Positions 34,012 to 42,481 of a stretch of DNA of 64,000 nucleotides are shown here, one piece after another. Origin of the DNA: Microbacterium sp. SYP-A9085 (lineage in GTDB: Bacteria > Actinomycetota > Actinomycetes > Actinomycetales > Microbacteriaceae); NCBI RefSeq assembly GCF_009649635.1, contig NZ_WJII01000002.1, positions 62,001-126,000 of the forward strand, given 5' to 3'. Numbering within the stretch: the first letter of the stretch is position 1; each line of letters opens with the position of its first letter. The notes beneath the pieces are model-generated. The model was not told the DNA's origin. It saw nothing but the letters and a program-made list of their open reading frames with translations, and searched no databases. Position numbers and translations under genes: made by a program.

Positions 34012-35586
34012 TCAGTGCTGCTCCACGCGCGGGAACAGCGGCGCGAGCGGGGCGACAGCGGTGCCGGGCTCCAGGATCCCCCACCCGCCGGCCTGACGGA
34101 TCGGCTGCTGCTGCAGCGGGCCGAGTGACCCGGCGGCGCCCAGGGCCGCCCACAGCGTCCCGGTCGAGGCGGGCATCACCGGGGACAGCAGCACCGCGAG
34201 CGCGCGCAGACCCTCGGCCGCCGTGTACAGCACGGTGCCCAGGCGCCCCCGCTGCGCGTCGTCCTTGGCGAGGACCCACGGGGCGCTGTCGGTGATGTAG
34301 CCGTTCAGCTCGTCCACTATCGTCCAGATCGCCGCGATGGCCTCGTCGATGCGGAACCGGTCGATCGCGGCGTCCGCCGCGGCCGCGGCATCCGCCACCG
34401 TCTTCTGCACGGCACTGTCCCGCTCGGCGTACTCCCCCGGGGCCGGCAACACGCCGTCGAAGTACCGCTCGATCATCGCGACGGTGCGGGACGCGAGGTT
34501 GCCGAAGCCGTTGGCCAGCTCCGCCTGGTAGCGCGCCGACAGGTCCTCCCAGGAGAACGAGCCGTCGTGACCGAACGGGATGGCGGACAAGAAGTAGAAG
34601 CGGTACGCGTCCGAGCCGAACACGTCGGTGATCTCGGTCGGCGAGATGCCGGTCAGCTTCGACTTCGACATCTTCTCGCCGCCCACCAGCAGCCACCCGT
34701 GCGCGAACACCCCGCGGGGCACCTCCAGCCCCGCGGCCATCAGCAGCGCCGGCCAGATCACCGCGTGGAAGCGGAGGATGTCCTTGCCGACGACGTGGTA
34801 CGCGGGCCAGCGGCGGGCGAACCCGGCCTCGTCGCTGCCGTAGCCGACGGCGGTCGCGTAGTTCAGCAGCGCGTCCACCCACACGTAGATCACGTGCGAC
34901 GGGTCCCACGGCACCTTGATGCCCCAGTCGAACGTGGACCGGGAGATCGACAGGTCCTTCAGCCCCTGCTTGACGAAGGACACCACCTCGTTGCGGGCCG
35001 AGTCCGGCCGCACGAAGTCCGGCTCGGTCTTGTACAGCTCGAGCAGCCGATCACCGAACTCGCTGAGCTTGAAGAAGTAGTTCTTCTCCTGCAGCAGCTC
35101 CAGCGGCTTGGAGTGGATGGCGCACACCTTCAGCCCCTCGAAGGGGCCGGTGCCGTCGACGATCTCCGCCTCCGGTTTGAACTCCTCGCAGCCCACGCAG
35201 TACAGCGCTTCGTACTCGCCGGCGTAGATGTAGCCGCGGTCGTACAGCGTCTGGAAGAACACCTGGACGCTGCTCTCGTGGCGCTCCTGTGTCGTGCGGA
35301 TGAAGTCGTCGTTCGCGACATCCAGCGTCGTCAGCAGCGGAAACCAACTCTCCGTGACGAGCTTGTCGACCCACTGCTGCGGCGTGACGCCGTTCGCGGC
35401 GGCCGCGCGCAGCATCTTCTGCCCGTGCTCGTCGGTGCCGGTGAGCATCCAGGTGTCGTCCCCGGCTTGCCGGTGCCACCGGGCGAGGGTGTCCACGGCC
35501 ACGCTCGTGTACCCGTGCCCGATGTGAGGCAGATCGCTCGGATAGTAGATCGGTGTCGTGATGTAGAAGGAGCCGCCGGAAGTCAC
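34012..35586 (-). CDS. metG: methionyl-tRNA synthetase
   Basis: Charges tRNA-Met. The 524-residue class I synthetase has the HIGH-type motif DLPHIGHGY, the connective domain with CVGCEEFKPEAEIVDG, and the KMSKS loop (EKMSKSKLTG). It lacks the C-terminal tRNA-binding extension, as in other short MetG proteins. Only one CxxC is seen in the connective domain, which fits the single- or no-zinc class. The start is GTG at 35586, six bases after TAGACT and without a Shine-Dalgarno site, so the mRNA should be leaderless. Confidence 0.97.
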   Translation of the reverse strand: MTSGGSFYITTPIYYPSDLPHIGHGYTSVAVDTLARWHRQAGDDTWMLTGTDEHGQKMLRAAAANGVTPQQWVDKLVTESWFPLLTTLDVANDDFIRTTQERHESSVQVFFQTLYDRGYIYAGEYEALYCVGCEEFKPEAEIVDGTGPFEGLKVCAIHSKPLELLQEKNYFFKLSEFGDRLLELYKTEPDFVRPDSARNEVVSFVKQGLKDLSISRSTFDWGIKVPWDPSHVIYVWVDALLNYATAVGYGSDEAGFARRWPAYHVVGKDILRFHAVIWPALLMAAGLEVPRGVFAHGWLLVGGEKMSKSKLTGISPTEITDVFGSDAYRFYFLSAIPFGHDGSFSWEDLSARYQAELANGFGNLASRTVAMIERYFDGVLPAPGEYAERDSAVQKTVADAAAAADAAIDRFRIDEAIAAIWTIVDELNGYITDSAPWVLAKDDAQRGRLGTVLYTAAEGLRALAVLLSPVMPASTGTLWAALGAAGSLGPLQQQPIRQAGGWGILEPGTAVAPLAPLFPRVEQH

Positions 35587-35592
35587 CCCCCG

Positions 35593-35598
35593 AGTCTA
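35593..35598 (-). promoter_or_regulatory. -10 hexamer for leaderless metG
   Basis: TAGACT on the minus strand, six bases before the GTG at 35586; identical to the hexamer before mfd. Confidence 0.6.
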
Positions 35599-35694
35599 GT
35601 TTGCGGGCGACATCCGATTTCTGCGGGCGCGGCGGTGGCAGAATCGGGCGCGTGCGGGTCGCGTTCGGCGGTCCGCTGAGCACGGGAGATCGTC

Positions 35695-36546
35695 ATGCGC
35701 TTTGCCCGACTGGGCCCCGCGGGCCAGGAGGTGCCCGTCGTCATCGACGGCGGCCGCGTCCTGGACGTGTCGCCGGTGACCGCCGACATCGACGGCGCGT
35801 TCCTCGCCGACGGCGGGATCGACCGCGTCCGGGATGCCGTGGCCGCCGGGTCCCTCCCGGAGCTGGCCGACGCGGCGACGCGACGCGTGGGCGCCCCGGT
35901 CGCCCGCCCGTCGGCGGTGTACTGCATCGGGATGAACTACGCCGCGCACGCGGCCGAGTCGGGCTCGGCCCCGCCCGAGCACATGGTGGTCTTCATGAAG
36001 GCTCCCGGCGCGATGGCCGGTCCCGACGACGACGTCGAGATCCCGGCGGGCAGCACGAAGACCGACTGGGAGGTGGAGCTGGCGATCGTGATCGGGCGGC
36101 GCGCACAGCGGCTGCACGCCCCCGCAGACGCGGCCGCCCATATCGCCGGGTACGCCGTGGGCAACGACGTGTCCGAGCGGGACTGGCAGCTGGCGGTCTC
36201 CGGCGGGCAGTGGTCCAAGGGCAAGTCGGCGCCCGGCTTTCTGCCGCTGGGACCATGGCTGGTGACGCCGGACGAGGTGGATGCCGCCGACGTGCGTCTG
36301 CGCTCCTGGGTCAACGGTCAGCCGCGGCAGGATTCCCGCACGTCGGATCTGATCTTCGGCATCGACCACATCGTGTGGGAGCTCAGCCGCTATCTGACGC
36401 TCGAGCCGGGCGACGTCGTGCTCACCGGGACACCCGAGGGCGTCGCCCTGTCCGGCCGGTTCCCGTACCTGTCCGCCGGGGACGTGGTGGAGCTGGAGAT
36501 CGAGGGCCTGGGCCGCCAGCGCCAGCGGTACGTCAGCCGTTCTTGA
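35695..36546 (+). CDS. fumarylacetoacetate hydrolase family protein
   Basis: 283-residue FAH-fold enzyme. The metal-binding acids are in KTDWEVELAIVIG and GNDVSERDWQ, and SKGKSAPGFLPLGPWLVT and VLTGTPEGVAL are typical of the 2-hydroxyhepta-2,4-diene-1,7-dioate isomerase/acylpyruvase branch. It probably hydrolyses or decarboxylates a 2-oxo acid; the substrate cannot be told and there is no aromatic degradation cluster nearby. GGGAGA lies a few bases before the ATG. The gene sits inside the otherwise conserved rsmI-metG region, on the opposite strand, and overlaps rsmI tail to tail by 14 bases. Confidence 0.9.
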   Translation: MRFARLGPAGQEVPVVIDGGRVLDVSPVTADIDGAFLADGGIDRVRDAVAAGSLPELADAATRRVGAPVARPSAVYCIGMNYAAHAAESGSAPPEHMVVFMKAPGAMAGPDDDVEIPAGSTKTDWEVELAIVIGRRAQRLHAPADAAAHIAGYAVGNDVSERDWQLAVSGGQWSKGKSAPGFLPLGPWLVTPDEVDAADVRLRSWVNGQPRQDSRTSDLIFGIDHIVWELSRYLTLEPGDVVLTGTPEGVALSGRFPYLSAGDVVELEIEGLGRQRQRYVSRS

Positions 36547-37354
36547 CGGCCAGCGCCGCCTGATACAACTCGCGGCGCGAATGCCCGGTCGCCTCGGCCA
36601 CCTCGGCCGCCGCCTCCTTCAGCCGGATTCCCGACCCGGTCAGCTCCCGCACGTGCGTGACGGCGTCGGCGAACGGCGTGCGCCGCGGCGCCGCCCCGCC
36701 CACCACCACGACGATCTCGCCGCGGACGCCCTCCGCGGCCCAGTCCGCCAGCTCCACGAGCGGGCCGCGGCGCACCTGCTCGTGCAGCTTCGTCAGCTCC
36801 CGGCACACGGCGGCGGGCCGGTCGTCGCCGAACGCGCGGCACATATCGCGCAACGACGCCGCGATCCGCGACGGGGCCTCGAAGAACACCATCGTGCGCG
36901 GCTCCGCCGACAGCGCCGCCAGCGCGTCCGCCCGCTCCCCGTCCTTGCGCGGCAGGAAACCCTCGAACGTGAACCGGTCGGTGGGCAGTCCCGACACCGC
37001 GAGCGCCGTGACAACGGCGCTCGGGCCGGGGATCACCGTCACCGTCACCCCCGCGGCGGCGGCGGCCACCACGAGGCCGTATCCCGGGTCGCTGACCGTC
37101 GGCATCCCCGCGTCGCTGAGCACGAGCACGTCCTCGGTGCGCGCCAGTTCGACCACCTCGGCCGCACGTTCCTTCTCGTTGTGATCGTGCAGTGCGAAAA
37201 GACGCGGCCGGTTCCCGACATCCAGCGCCTGCAGCAGGCGCTGCGTCGTGCGGGTGTCCTCCGCCGCGACGACTGTCGCGGCCTCGAGCGCCGCCACGAG
37301 CCGCCGGGACGCGTCGCCCAGATTTCCGATGGGCGTGGCCGCCAGGATGATCAC
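36533..37354 (-). CDS. rsmI: 16S rRNA (cytidine(1402)-2'-O)-methyltransferase
   Basis: Methylates the ribose of C1402 in 16S rRNA. The 273-residue SAM-dependent tetrapyrrole-type methyltransferase begins with LAATPIGNLGDASRRLV and contains EDTRTTQRLL, VLSDAGMPTVSDPG and VIPGPSAVVTALAVSGLP, all RsmI marks. GTG at 37354 follows TATGCT by six bases. The divergent mannosyltransferase gene starts 22 bases away and its -10 overlaps this one. Confidence 0.95.
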   Translation of the reverse strand: MIILAATPIGNLGDASRRLVAALEAATVVAAEDTRTTQRLLQALDVGNRPRLFALHDHNEKERAAEVVELARTEDVLVLSDAGMPTVSDPGYGLVVAAAAAGVTVTVIPGPSAVVTALAVSGLPTDRFTFEGFLPRKDGERADALAALSAEPRTMVFFEAPSRIAASLRDMCRAFGDDRPAAVCRELTKLHEQVRRGPLVELADWAAEGVRGEIVVVVGGAAPRRTPFADAVTHVRELTGSGIRLKEAAAEVAEATGHSRRELYQAALAVKNG

Positions 37355-37360
37355 CGCCCC

Positions 37361-37370
37361 AGCATAGGCT
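37361..37370. promoter_or_regulatory. overlapping divergent -10 elements of rsmI and the mannosyltransferase gene
   Basis: AGCATAGGCT holds TATGCT on the minus strand (37361-37366, six bases from GTG 37354) and TAGGCT on the plus strand (37365-37370, six bases from GTG 37377). The two -10s share two bases within a 22-base gap, so polymerase cannot occupy both at once. Confidence 0.65.
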
Positions 37371-37376
37371 GGGACG

Positions 37377-38924
37377 GTGACTGCGACCGTGGACGGCCTG
37401 CTGCCCGACGCGCGCCCGTCCGTGCTGGACCGGTGGAGCGCCCGGGTGCGGGCCTCGGCGGTGCTGCGGCGGCGATTCGACGTGCTCGCGCCGGTGTTCG
37501 TGACCCTGCTGGCGGCGGCCGTGCGCCTCTGGGATCTGGGGCATCCGCACGCGCTCGTCTTCGACGAGACGTACTACGTGAAGGATGCCTGGAGTCAGTG
37601 GAACCTCGGGTATCCGACGAACTGGCCCGAGGGCGCTGACAAGGGGTTCGCCTCCGGCGGCATCCCCACGTTCCTGACCTCCGGCAGCTTCGTGGTGCAC
37701 CCGCCGCTGGGCAAGTGGCTGATCGGGATCGGGATGTGGATCTTCGGGCCCGACTCGTCGGTGGGCTGGCGGATAGCGGCGGCCCTGTTCGGCACCGCCA
37801 CGGTGCTCGTCGTGTACCTGCTCGGCAAGCGCCTGACCGGCTCGACGGTGTTCGCCACGGTGGCGGGTCTGCTGGTCGCGGTGGACGGCGTCTCGATAGT
37901 CCTCAGCCGGATCGCGCTGTTGGACGTGTTCCTCACGTTCTTCGTCGCGCTCGCGTTCCTGTTCCTGGTCCTCGACCGCACCCGGCACATCGATCGGCTG
38001 GCGACGCTGGTGCGGCGGCGCCCCGACCCGGCGTACGGACTCGGCCCGCTCGTGTGGAACCGCCCGTGGCTCGTCGCGGCCGGGGCGGCGGCGGGCGCCG
38101 CGACGGCGGTGAAGTGGTCCGGCCTGTACGCCCTGGCAGCGATCGGCGTGTACGCGGTGGTCAGCGACGCCGTGGCCCGGAGGCGGGCAGGCGTGGCACT
38201 GTGGACGTGGGGGGCGCTGCGGCAGGCCGTGGCATCCTTCCTCCTGCTCGTGCCCGTCGCGCTGGTCGTGTATGTCGCATCCTGGACCGGATGGCTGGTC
38301 AGCGCCGGCGGCTACGACCGGCAGGCGTCCACGAACCCGTGGGAGGCGCTGTGGATCTACCATCAGGCGATCTACGCGTTCCACGTGGGGCTGACCACCC
38401 CGCACAGCTATGCGAGCCCGGCGTGGCAGTGGCCGCTGCTGATCCGGCCCACGTCGATGTACTGGCACCAGGACACGCTCGGGCAGGCCGGCTGCACGTG
38501 GGCGAGCAACTGCGTGCAGGCCATCTCGTCGATCCCGAACCCGCTGATCTGGTGGGCGGGCTGCGCGGCCGCGGTGTACCTCGTGGTGACGCTCGTGCTC
38601 CGGCGGAACTGGCGCCACGCGGTGGTCCTCACCGGGGTGGCATGCACGTACCTGCCGTGGCTGCTGTACCCGGAGCGCACGATCTTCCAGTTCTACACAG
38701 TCGCCATGGTGCCGTTCACGGCGCTCGCGCTGGCCTTCGCGCTGCGTGAGATCGCCGGCGCCGGCGCCCGCTCGATCCGGCGGCGATTGGCCGGTCAGCG
38801 TGTCGTGTGGGTGTTCCTCGGGGTGGTCGTGGCGCTGTCGGCGTTCTGGTATCCGGTGTGGGTAGGAATGCGGGTGCCGTACGTGTTCTGGCTCTTGCAC
38901 AACTGGGTCCCCACGTGGATCTGA
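37377..38924 (+). CDS. dolichyl-phosphate-mannose-protein mannosyltransferase (PMT family)
   Basis: Integral membrane GT39 enzyme of 515 residues that transfers mannose from polyprenyl-phosphomannose to secreted proteins during Sec export. The acidic motif in the first external loop is present (LVFDETYYVKDAWSQW), followed by HPPLGKWLIGIGMWIFG, about ten further helices and the C-terminal SWPLLIRP-like region around ASPAWQWPLLIRPTSMYWH. The C-terminal four-helix part ends in YPVWVGMRVPYVFWLLHNWV, as in Mycobacterium Rv1002c. In M. tuberculosis that gene is also next to the rsmI homologue, supporting the call. Leaderless start with TAGGCT at six bases. Confidence 0.93.
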   Translation: MTATVDGLLPDARPSVLDRWSARVRASAVLRRRFDVLAPVFVTLLAAAVRLWDLGHPHALVFDETYYVKDAWSQWNLGYPTNWPEGADKGFASGGIPTFLTSGSFVVHPPLGKWLIGIGMWIFGPDSSVGWRIAAALFGTATVLVVYLLGKRLTGSTVFATVAGLLVAVDGVSIVLSRIALLDVFLTFFVALAFLFLVLDRTRHIDRLATLVRRRPDPAYGLGPLVWNRPWLVAAGAAAGAATAVKWSGLYALAAIGVYAVVSDAVARRRAGVALWTWGALRQAVASFLLLVPVALVVYVASWTGWLVSAGGYDRQASTNPWEALWIYHQAIYAFHVGLTTPHSYASPAWQWPLLIRPTSMYWHQDTLGQAGCTWASNCVQAISSIPNPLIWWAGCAAAVYLVVTLVLRRNWRHAVVLTGVACTYLPWLLYPERTIFQFYTVAMVPFTALALAFALREIAGAGARSIRRRLAGQRVVWVFLGVVVALSAFWYPVWVGMRVPYVFWLLHNWVPTWI

Positions 38925-38929
38925 GCCGC

Positions 38930-38935
38930 TAATCT
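38930..38935 (+). promoter_or_regulatory. -10 hexamer for the antiporter operon
   Basis: TAATCT, six bases before the GTG at 38942 and only six bases after the preceding stop codon. Confidence 0.55.
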
Positions 38936-38941
38936 CAGAGG

Positions 38942-39436
38942 GTGACAGTCCGCATCGAGAAGGTCGACCTGCCCGGGATCGGCGTGCGCCACGACCTGGT
39001 CACCGAGAGCGGCCGGCGGCTGGCCGTGGTCCGGTACCGCGACGGCGAGCGCGAGCTCGGGCTGTACGACGCCAACGACCCCGACGAGTGCCGCGAGTCG
39101 CTGCGCATCACCGACGACGAGGCCGAAGCGCTCGCCGAGCTGTTCAGCGCGTCGCTGGCCGTGAGCCGGCTCACGAAGCTGACCGAGGAGACCGACGGCC
39201 TGTACACGGAGAAGATAGCCCTGCCGGCGGACTCCCCGTTCGTGGACAAGACGCTCGGCGACACGAAGACGCGCACCCGCACGCACGTGTCGGTGGTCGC
39301 GATCATCCGGGATCGCCGCGTGATCGCCTCGCCCACCCCGGACGAGATGCTGCGCGAGGGCGACGTGATCGTCACGGTCGGCACGCGGGCAGGATTGGAT
39401 GCCGCGGTCCGGCTGATCAGCGACGGCCCCGAGTGA
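38942..39436 (+). CDS. cation:proton antiporter regulatory subunit (TrkA-C/KhtT-like)
   Basis: 164-residue cytoplasmic protein. An N-terminal half of unknown fold (VDLPGIGVRHDLVTESGRRL) is followed by a TrkA-C (RCK_C) domain from about residue 85 with LGDTKTRTRTHVSVVAIIRD and TPDEMLREGDVIVTVGTRAG. KhtT-type subunits bind ligands and gate an adjacent K+/H+ antiporter. The antiporter gene follows 16 bases later in the same direction, so the two form a KhtTU-like unit. Confidence 0.88.
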   Translation: MTVRIEKVDLPGIGVRHDLVTESGRRLAVVRYRDGERELGLYDANDPDECRESLRITDDEAEALAELFSASLAVSRLTKLTEETDGLYTEKIALPADSPFVDKTLGDTKTRTRTHVSVVAIIRDRRVIASPTPDEMLREGDVIVTVGTRAGLDAAVRLISDGPE

Positions 39437-39452
39437 CCCGCGGGCGCCGCCG

Positions 39453-40631
39453 ATGAACGACTCCTTCATCGTCCTCATCGAAGTCGGCGCCCTGCTGTTC
39501 GCCATGGGACTGCTGGGCCGGCTCGCGGCCCGGATCGGCTTCTCGCCGATCCCGCTGTACCTCATCGCGGGGCTGGCGTTCGGCACCGGAGGCGTGCTGC
39601 CGATGGACGCCAGCGCGAGCTTCTTCGAGATCGGCGCTGAGATCGGCGTCATCCTGCTGCTGGCGCTGCTGGGCCTGGAGTACTCCGCCGAGGAGCTCCT
39701 GCACGGCCTGCGCCGCTCGAAGGCGGCCGGGATCCTGGATGCCCTGCTGAACGCCTTGCCCGGCGCGGCGTTCGCGCTGATCCTCGGCTGGGGACCGGCC
39801 GCCGCCGTCGCCGTCGCCGGGATCACGTGGGTGACCTCGTCCGGCGTGACGGCGAAGCTGCTGCGCGATCTCGGACGCATCAGCAACCGGGAGACGCCGT
39901 CGGTGCTGTCGGTGCTCGTGATCGAGGACCTCGCGATGGCGTTCTACCTGCCGCTCGTATCCGCGATGGTGATCGGCGTGAGCCTGGCCCAGGGCGCGGT
40001 GCGGGTGGCCGTCGCGGTGGCCGTCGTGCTCGTGATCCTGTTCGTCGCCCTGCGCTTCGGCCCGTTCGTGTCGCGGCTGTTCACGCCCGAGCACGCCGAG
40101 CCGCTGGTCCTCGGGGTCCTCGGGCTGACGATGCTGATAGCGGGGCTGGCCGAGGAGGTGAACGTGTCGGCTGCGGTGGGCGCGTTCCTCGTCGGGATAG
40201 CGCTGTCCGGCCGCGTCGCGGAGTCCGCCCGGGAAGTGCTCACTCCGCTGCGCGACCTCTTCGCGGCGGTGTTCTTCGTGTTCTTCGGCCTGGCCACCGA
40301 CGCCTCGCAGCTGATGCAGGTGATCCTGCCCGGCGCTATCCTGGCCGCCGTCACGATGGCCACGAAGATCCTGACCGGTTACATCGCCGCGCGGCGCGCC
40401 GGGATCGGCGTCCCGGGCCGGTGGCGCGCGGGGATAGCGCTGACCCCGCGCGGCGAGTTCTCGATCGTGATCGCCGGCATCGCCGCCGGCACCGCGCCGA
40501 TGCTCGCGCCGCTGGCGGCCATGTATGTGTTCATGACGGTGATCGGCGCGACGCTGCTGGCACGGGTCAGCGACACCGCCTGGTTCCGCCGTGTCACGGC
40601 GCCGAAGGTGGCGCGGCTCGCAGTGCGCTGA
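39453..40631 (+). CDS. CPA2-family cation:proton antiporter (KhtU-like)
   Basis: 392-residue membrane protein with about twelve helices of the Na+/H+ exchanger (KefB/KhtU) fold. Notable segments are [46 protein letters not shown] with the ion-binding acid, and [16 protein letters not shown] near the end. It lacks the cytoplasmic TrkA-N domain of KefB, and the separate TrkA-C protein upstream takes that regulatory place. Likely job: potassium or pH homeostasis. Its last 38 bases overlap the convergent YyaL-type gene. Confidence 0.9.
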   Translation: MNDSFIVLIEVGALLFAMGLLGRLAARIGFSPIPLYLIAGLAFGTGGVLPMDASASFFEIGAEIGVILLLALLGLEYSAEELLHGLRRSKAAGILDALLNALPGAAFALILGWGPAAAVAVAGITWVTSSGVTAKLLRDLGRISNRETPSVLSVLVIEDLAMAFYLPLVSAMVIGVSLAQGAVRVAVAVAVVLVILFVALRFGPFVSRLFTPEHAEPLVLGVLGLTMLIAGLAEEVNVSAAVGAFLVGIALSGRVAESAREVLTPLRDLFAAVFFVFFGLATDASQLMQVILPGAILAAVTMATKILTGYIAARRAGIGVPGRWRAGIALTPRGEFSIVIAGIAAGTAPMLAPLAAMYVFMTVIGATLLARVSDTAWFRRVTAPKVARLAVR

Positions 40632-42441
40632 GCGTGGTCACCGGCAGCCGGCACGCGAAGTCACGGCAGTCGTACACCGTCGTGACGTCCGCTGTCTTCC
40701 CTGCGAACAGCTCGAATCCCGCGTCCGCGAGCGCCGCGCACCGCTCGGCCGTGACGACGGCGACGACGTCCGCGGCGATGACGGACGCCGCGCGCGCCAG
40801 CGGGTCGCCGTGCGTCCCGACGATCACGAGCTGATGCGGGGCCACCGCCGTCTCGCACGCGACCCGCAGCAGCGCGCCGTGCGCAAGGGGCTCGGCCAGA
40901 GCGCGGGTGGCGTACCGGGCGACGAGCGCCTCCGCCGTCCGGCGGTACCGGTCCCCCGCGCCGAGCCGCCACAGGGCCACGGCGGCCTGTGCGAGCGCGG
41001 AGACGCCGGAGGGATGGTCGTCGTCGGACGGTGACGGGTCGGCGGGGAGGCCGTGTGCGGCCAGGACCGGGTCGCGGCCGCCGGGCGGGGCAGGATGCTC
41101 CGGGTCGGCCAGGCACGAGTCGACGAGAGCCCGTGCGCGGACCGCGTATGCCGGCTCGCCGGTGGCGCACGTGAGCGCGAGAAGGCCCGCGGCCAGCAGG
41201 CCGTGGTCTTCCAGGGTCGCCGGCGCCGTGGAGACGGTCTCATCCAGCCAGGCACGGTGCAGGCGCCCCCCGTCGTCGACCGCCGCTGCCAGGACGGCGT
41301 CGGCCGCCCGCCGCGCGGCCGTGACGAAGCGCGGCTCGCCGAGCCGGATGCCGGCGCGCGCCAGCGCGCCGATCGCCATGCCGTTCCACCCGGTCACGAT
41401 CTTGCCGTCGACGGCCGGCGGGGAGAGCTCGGCGCGAGCGGCGGCATCCCGCGCGTAGTAGCCGCCTTCGCTGCGCTGCCCGTCGATCCACGACTCGGAG
41501 TCCTGCGCGGCCGCGAACCCGCCGGAGGGCTGCTGCAGCACGTCGAGGAGGAACCCGGCGATCCCACGGGCGACCTCGTCGTCCGCCGCGTCGAGGGCCA
41601 CCTCGAGCAGGCCGGCGTTGTCGGTGAGCATCCGCTCGAAGTGCGGGACGGTCCAGTCCCGGCGGGTGGCGTAGCGGAAGAACCCGCCGTCCACCCTGTC
41701 GCGCAGCGGCGACGCGGCCATCGCCGCGAGCGCCCGCGACGCGGCCCCGGCGGCGTCCGGCGCGTCCTGCGCGAGCGCCGGACTCTGCAGGAATCGCAGC
41801 GCGGGGACGGTAGGGAACTTCGGCGTGGCCATCGTCGCGTCCCGCGGCGCGAACCCGCCGTACTCGAGGTCTTCGCGCGTCAGCGCGGCGCGCGCCGCGG
41901 CGACCAGATCCGGCACGGTCGGCAACCCGGATGCGGCGGCGGCATCCGTCGCCTGCGCGAGGGCGCGCACGACGGCGTCGGCGGTCTCGCGTACCGCGTC
42001 GCGGCGCTGCGTCCACGCTTCGCGGACGGCCTCCAGCACCTGCCGGAACGACGGCATCCCCCCTCGCGCGTCGGGCGGGAAGTACGTGCCGGCGAAGAAC
42101 GCGCGCCCGGTGGGCGTGGCGAACACCGTGAGCGGCCACCCGAGGCTCCGCGTGAAAGCGGTGGCCGCGGCCAGGTACGCCGCGTCGACCTCCGGATGCT
42201 CCTCCCGATCGACCTTGATCGCCACGAACCCGTCGTTTATCTGCGCGGCGGTGTCGACGTCCTGGAACGATTCCCGGGCCATCACGTGGCACCAGTGGCA
42301 GGTGGAGTATCCGATCGAGATGAGGACGGGGACGTCGCGCCGCACGGCCTCCTCGAACGCGGCCGCACCCCACGGGAACCACGCGACGGGATTGTCGGCG
42401 TGCGCCCGCAGATACGGGCTGGCGGAGTCGGCGAGGGTCAT
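40594..42441 (-). CDS. YyaL/spermatogenesis-associated 20-like thioredoxin-domain protein
   Basis: 615-residue DUF255 protein. The N-terminal thioredoxin-like domain has the characteristic [17 protein letters not shown] and the CHWC pair in STCHWCHVM. The rest is an (alpha/alpha)6 barrel related to N-acylglucosamine epimerases and glycosidases ([34 protein letters not shown]). The family is widespread but its reaction is unknown. ATG at 42441 follows TAGGCT by six bases; the divergent hrpA gene starts 41 bases away. Confidence 0.92.
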   Translation of the reverse strand: MTLADSASPYLRAHADNPVAWFPWGAAAFEEAVRRDVPVLISIGYSTCHWCHVMARESFQDVDTAAQINDGFVAIKVDREEHPEVDAAYLAAATAFTRSLGWPLTVFATPTGRAFFAGTYFPPDARGGMPSFRQVLEAVREAWTQRRDAVRETADAVVRALAQATDAAAASGLPTVPDLVAAARAALTREDLEYGGFAPRDATMATPKFPTVPALRFLQSPALAQDAPDAAGAASRALAAMAASPLRDRVDGGFFRYATRRDWTVPHFERMLTDNAGLLEVALDAADDEVARGIAGFLLDVLQQPSGGFAAAQDSESWIDGQRSEGGYYARDAAARAELSPPAVDGKIVTGWNGMAIGALARAGIRLGEPRFVTAARRAADAVLAAAVDDGGRLHRAWLDETVSTAPATLEDHGLLAAGLLALTCATGEPAYAVRARALVDSCLADPEHPAPPGGRDPVLAAHGLPADPSPSDDDHPSGVSALAQAAVALWRLGAGDRYRRTAEALVARYATRALAEPLAHGALLRVACETAVAPHQLVIVGTHGDPLARAASVIAADVVAVVTAERCAALADAGFELFAGKTADVTTVYDCRDFACRLPVTTLSALRAAPPSAP

Positions 42442-42447
42442 CGCTCC

Positions 42448-42473
42448 AGCCTATGAGCCCCGGGCGATACGAT
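42448..42473. promoter_or_regulatory. divergent -10 elements for the YyaL-type gene and hrpA
   Basis: TAGGCT on the minus strand at 42448-42453 (six bases from ATG 42441) and TACGAT on the plus strand at 42468-42473 (eight bases from GTG 42482), both inside a 40-base gap. Confidence 0.55.
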
Positions 42474-42481
42474 GGCAGGCT

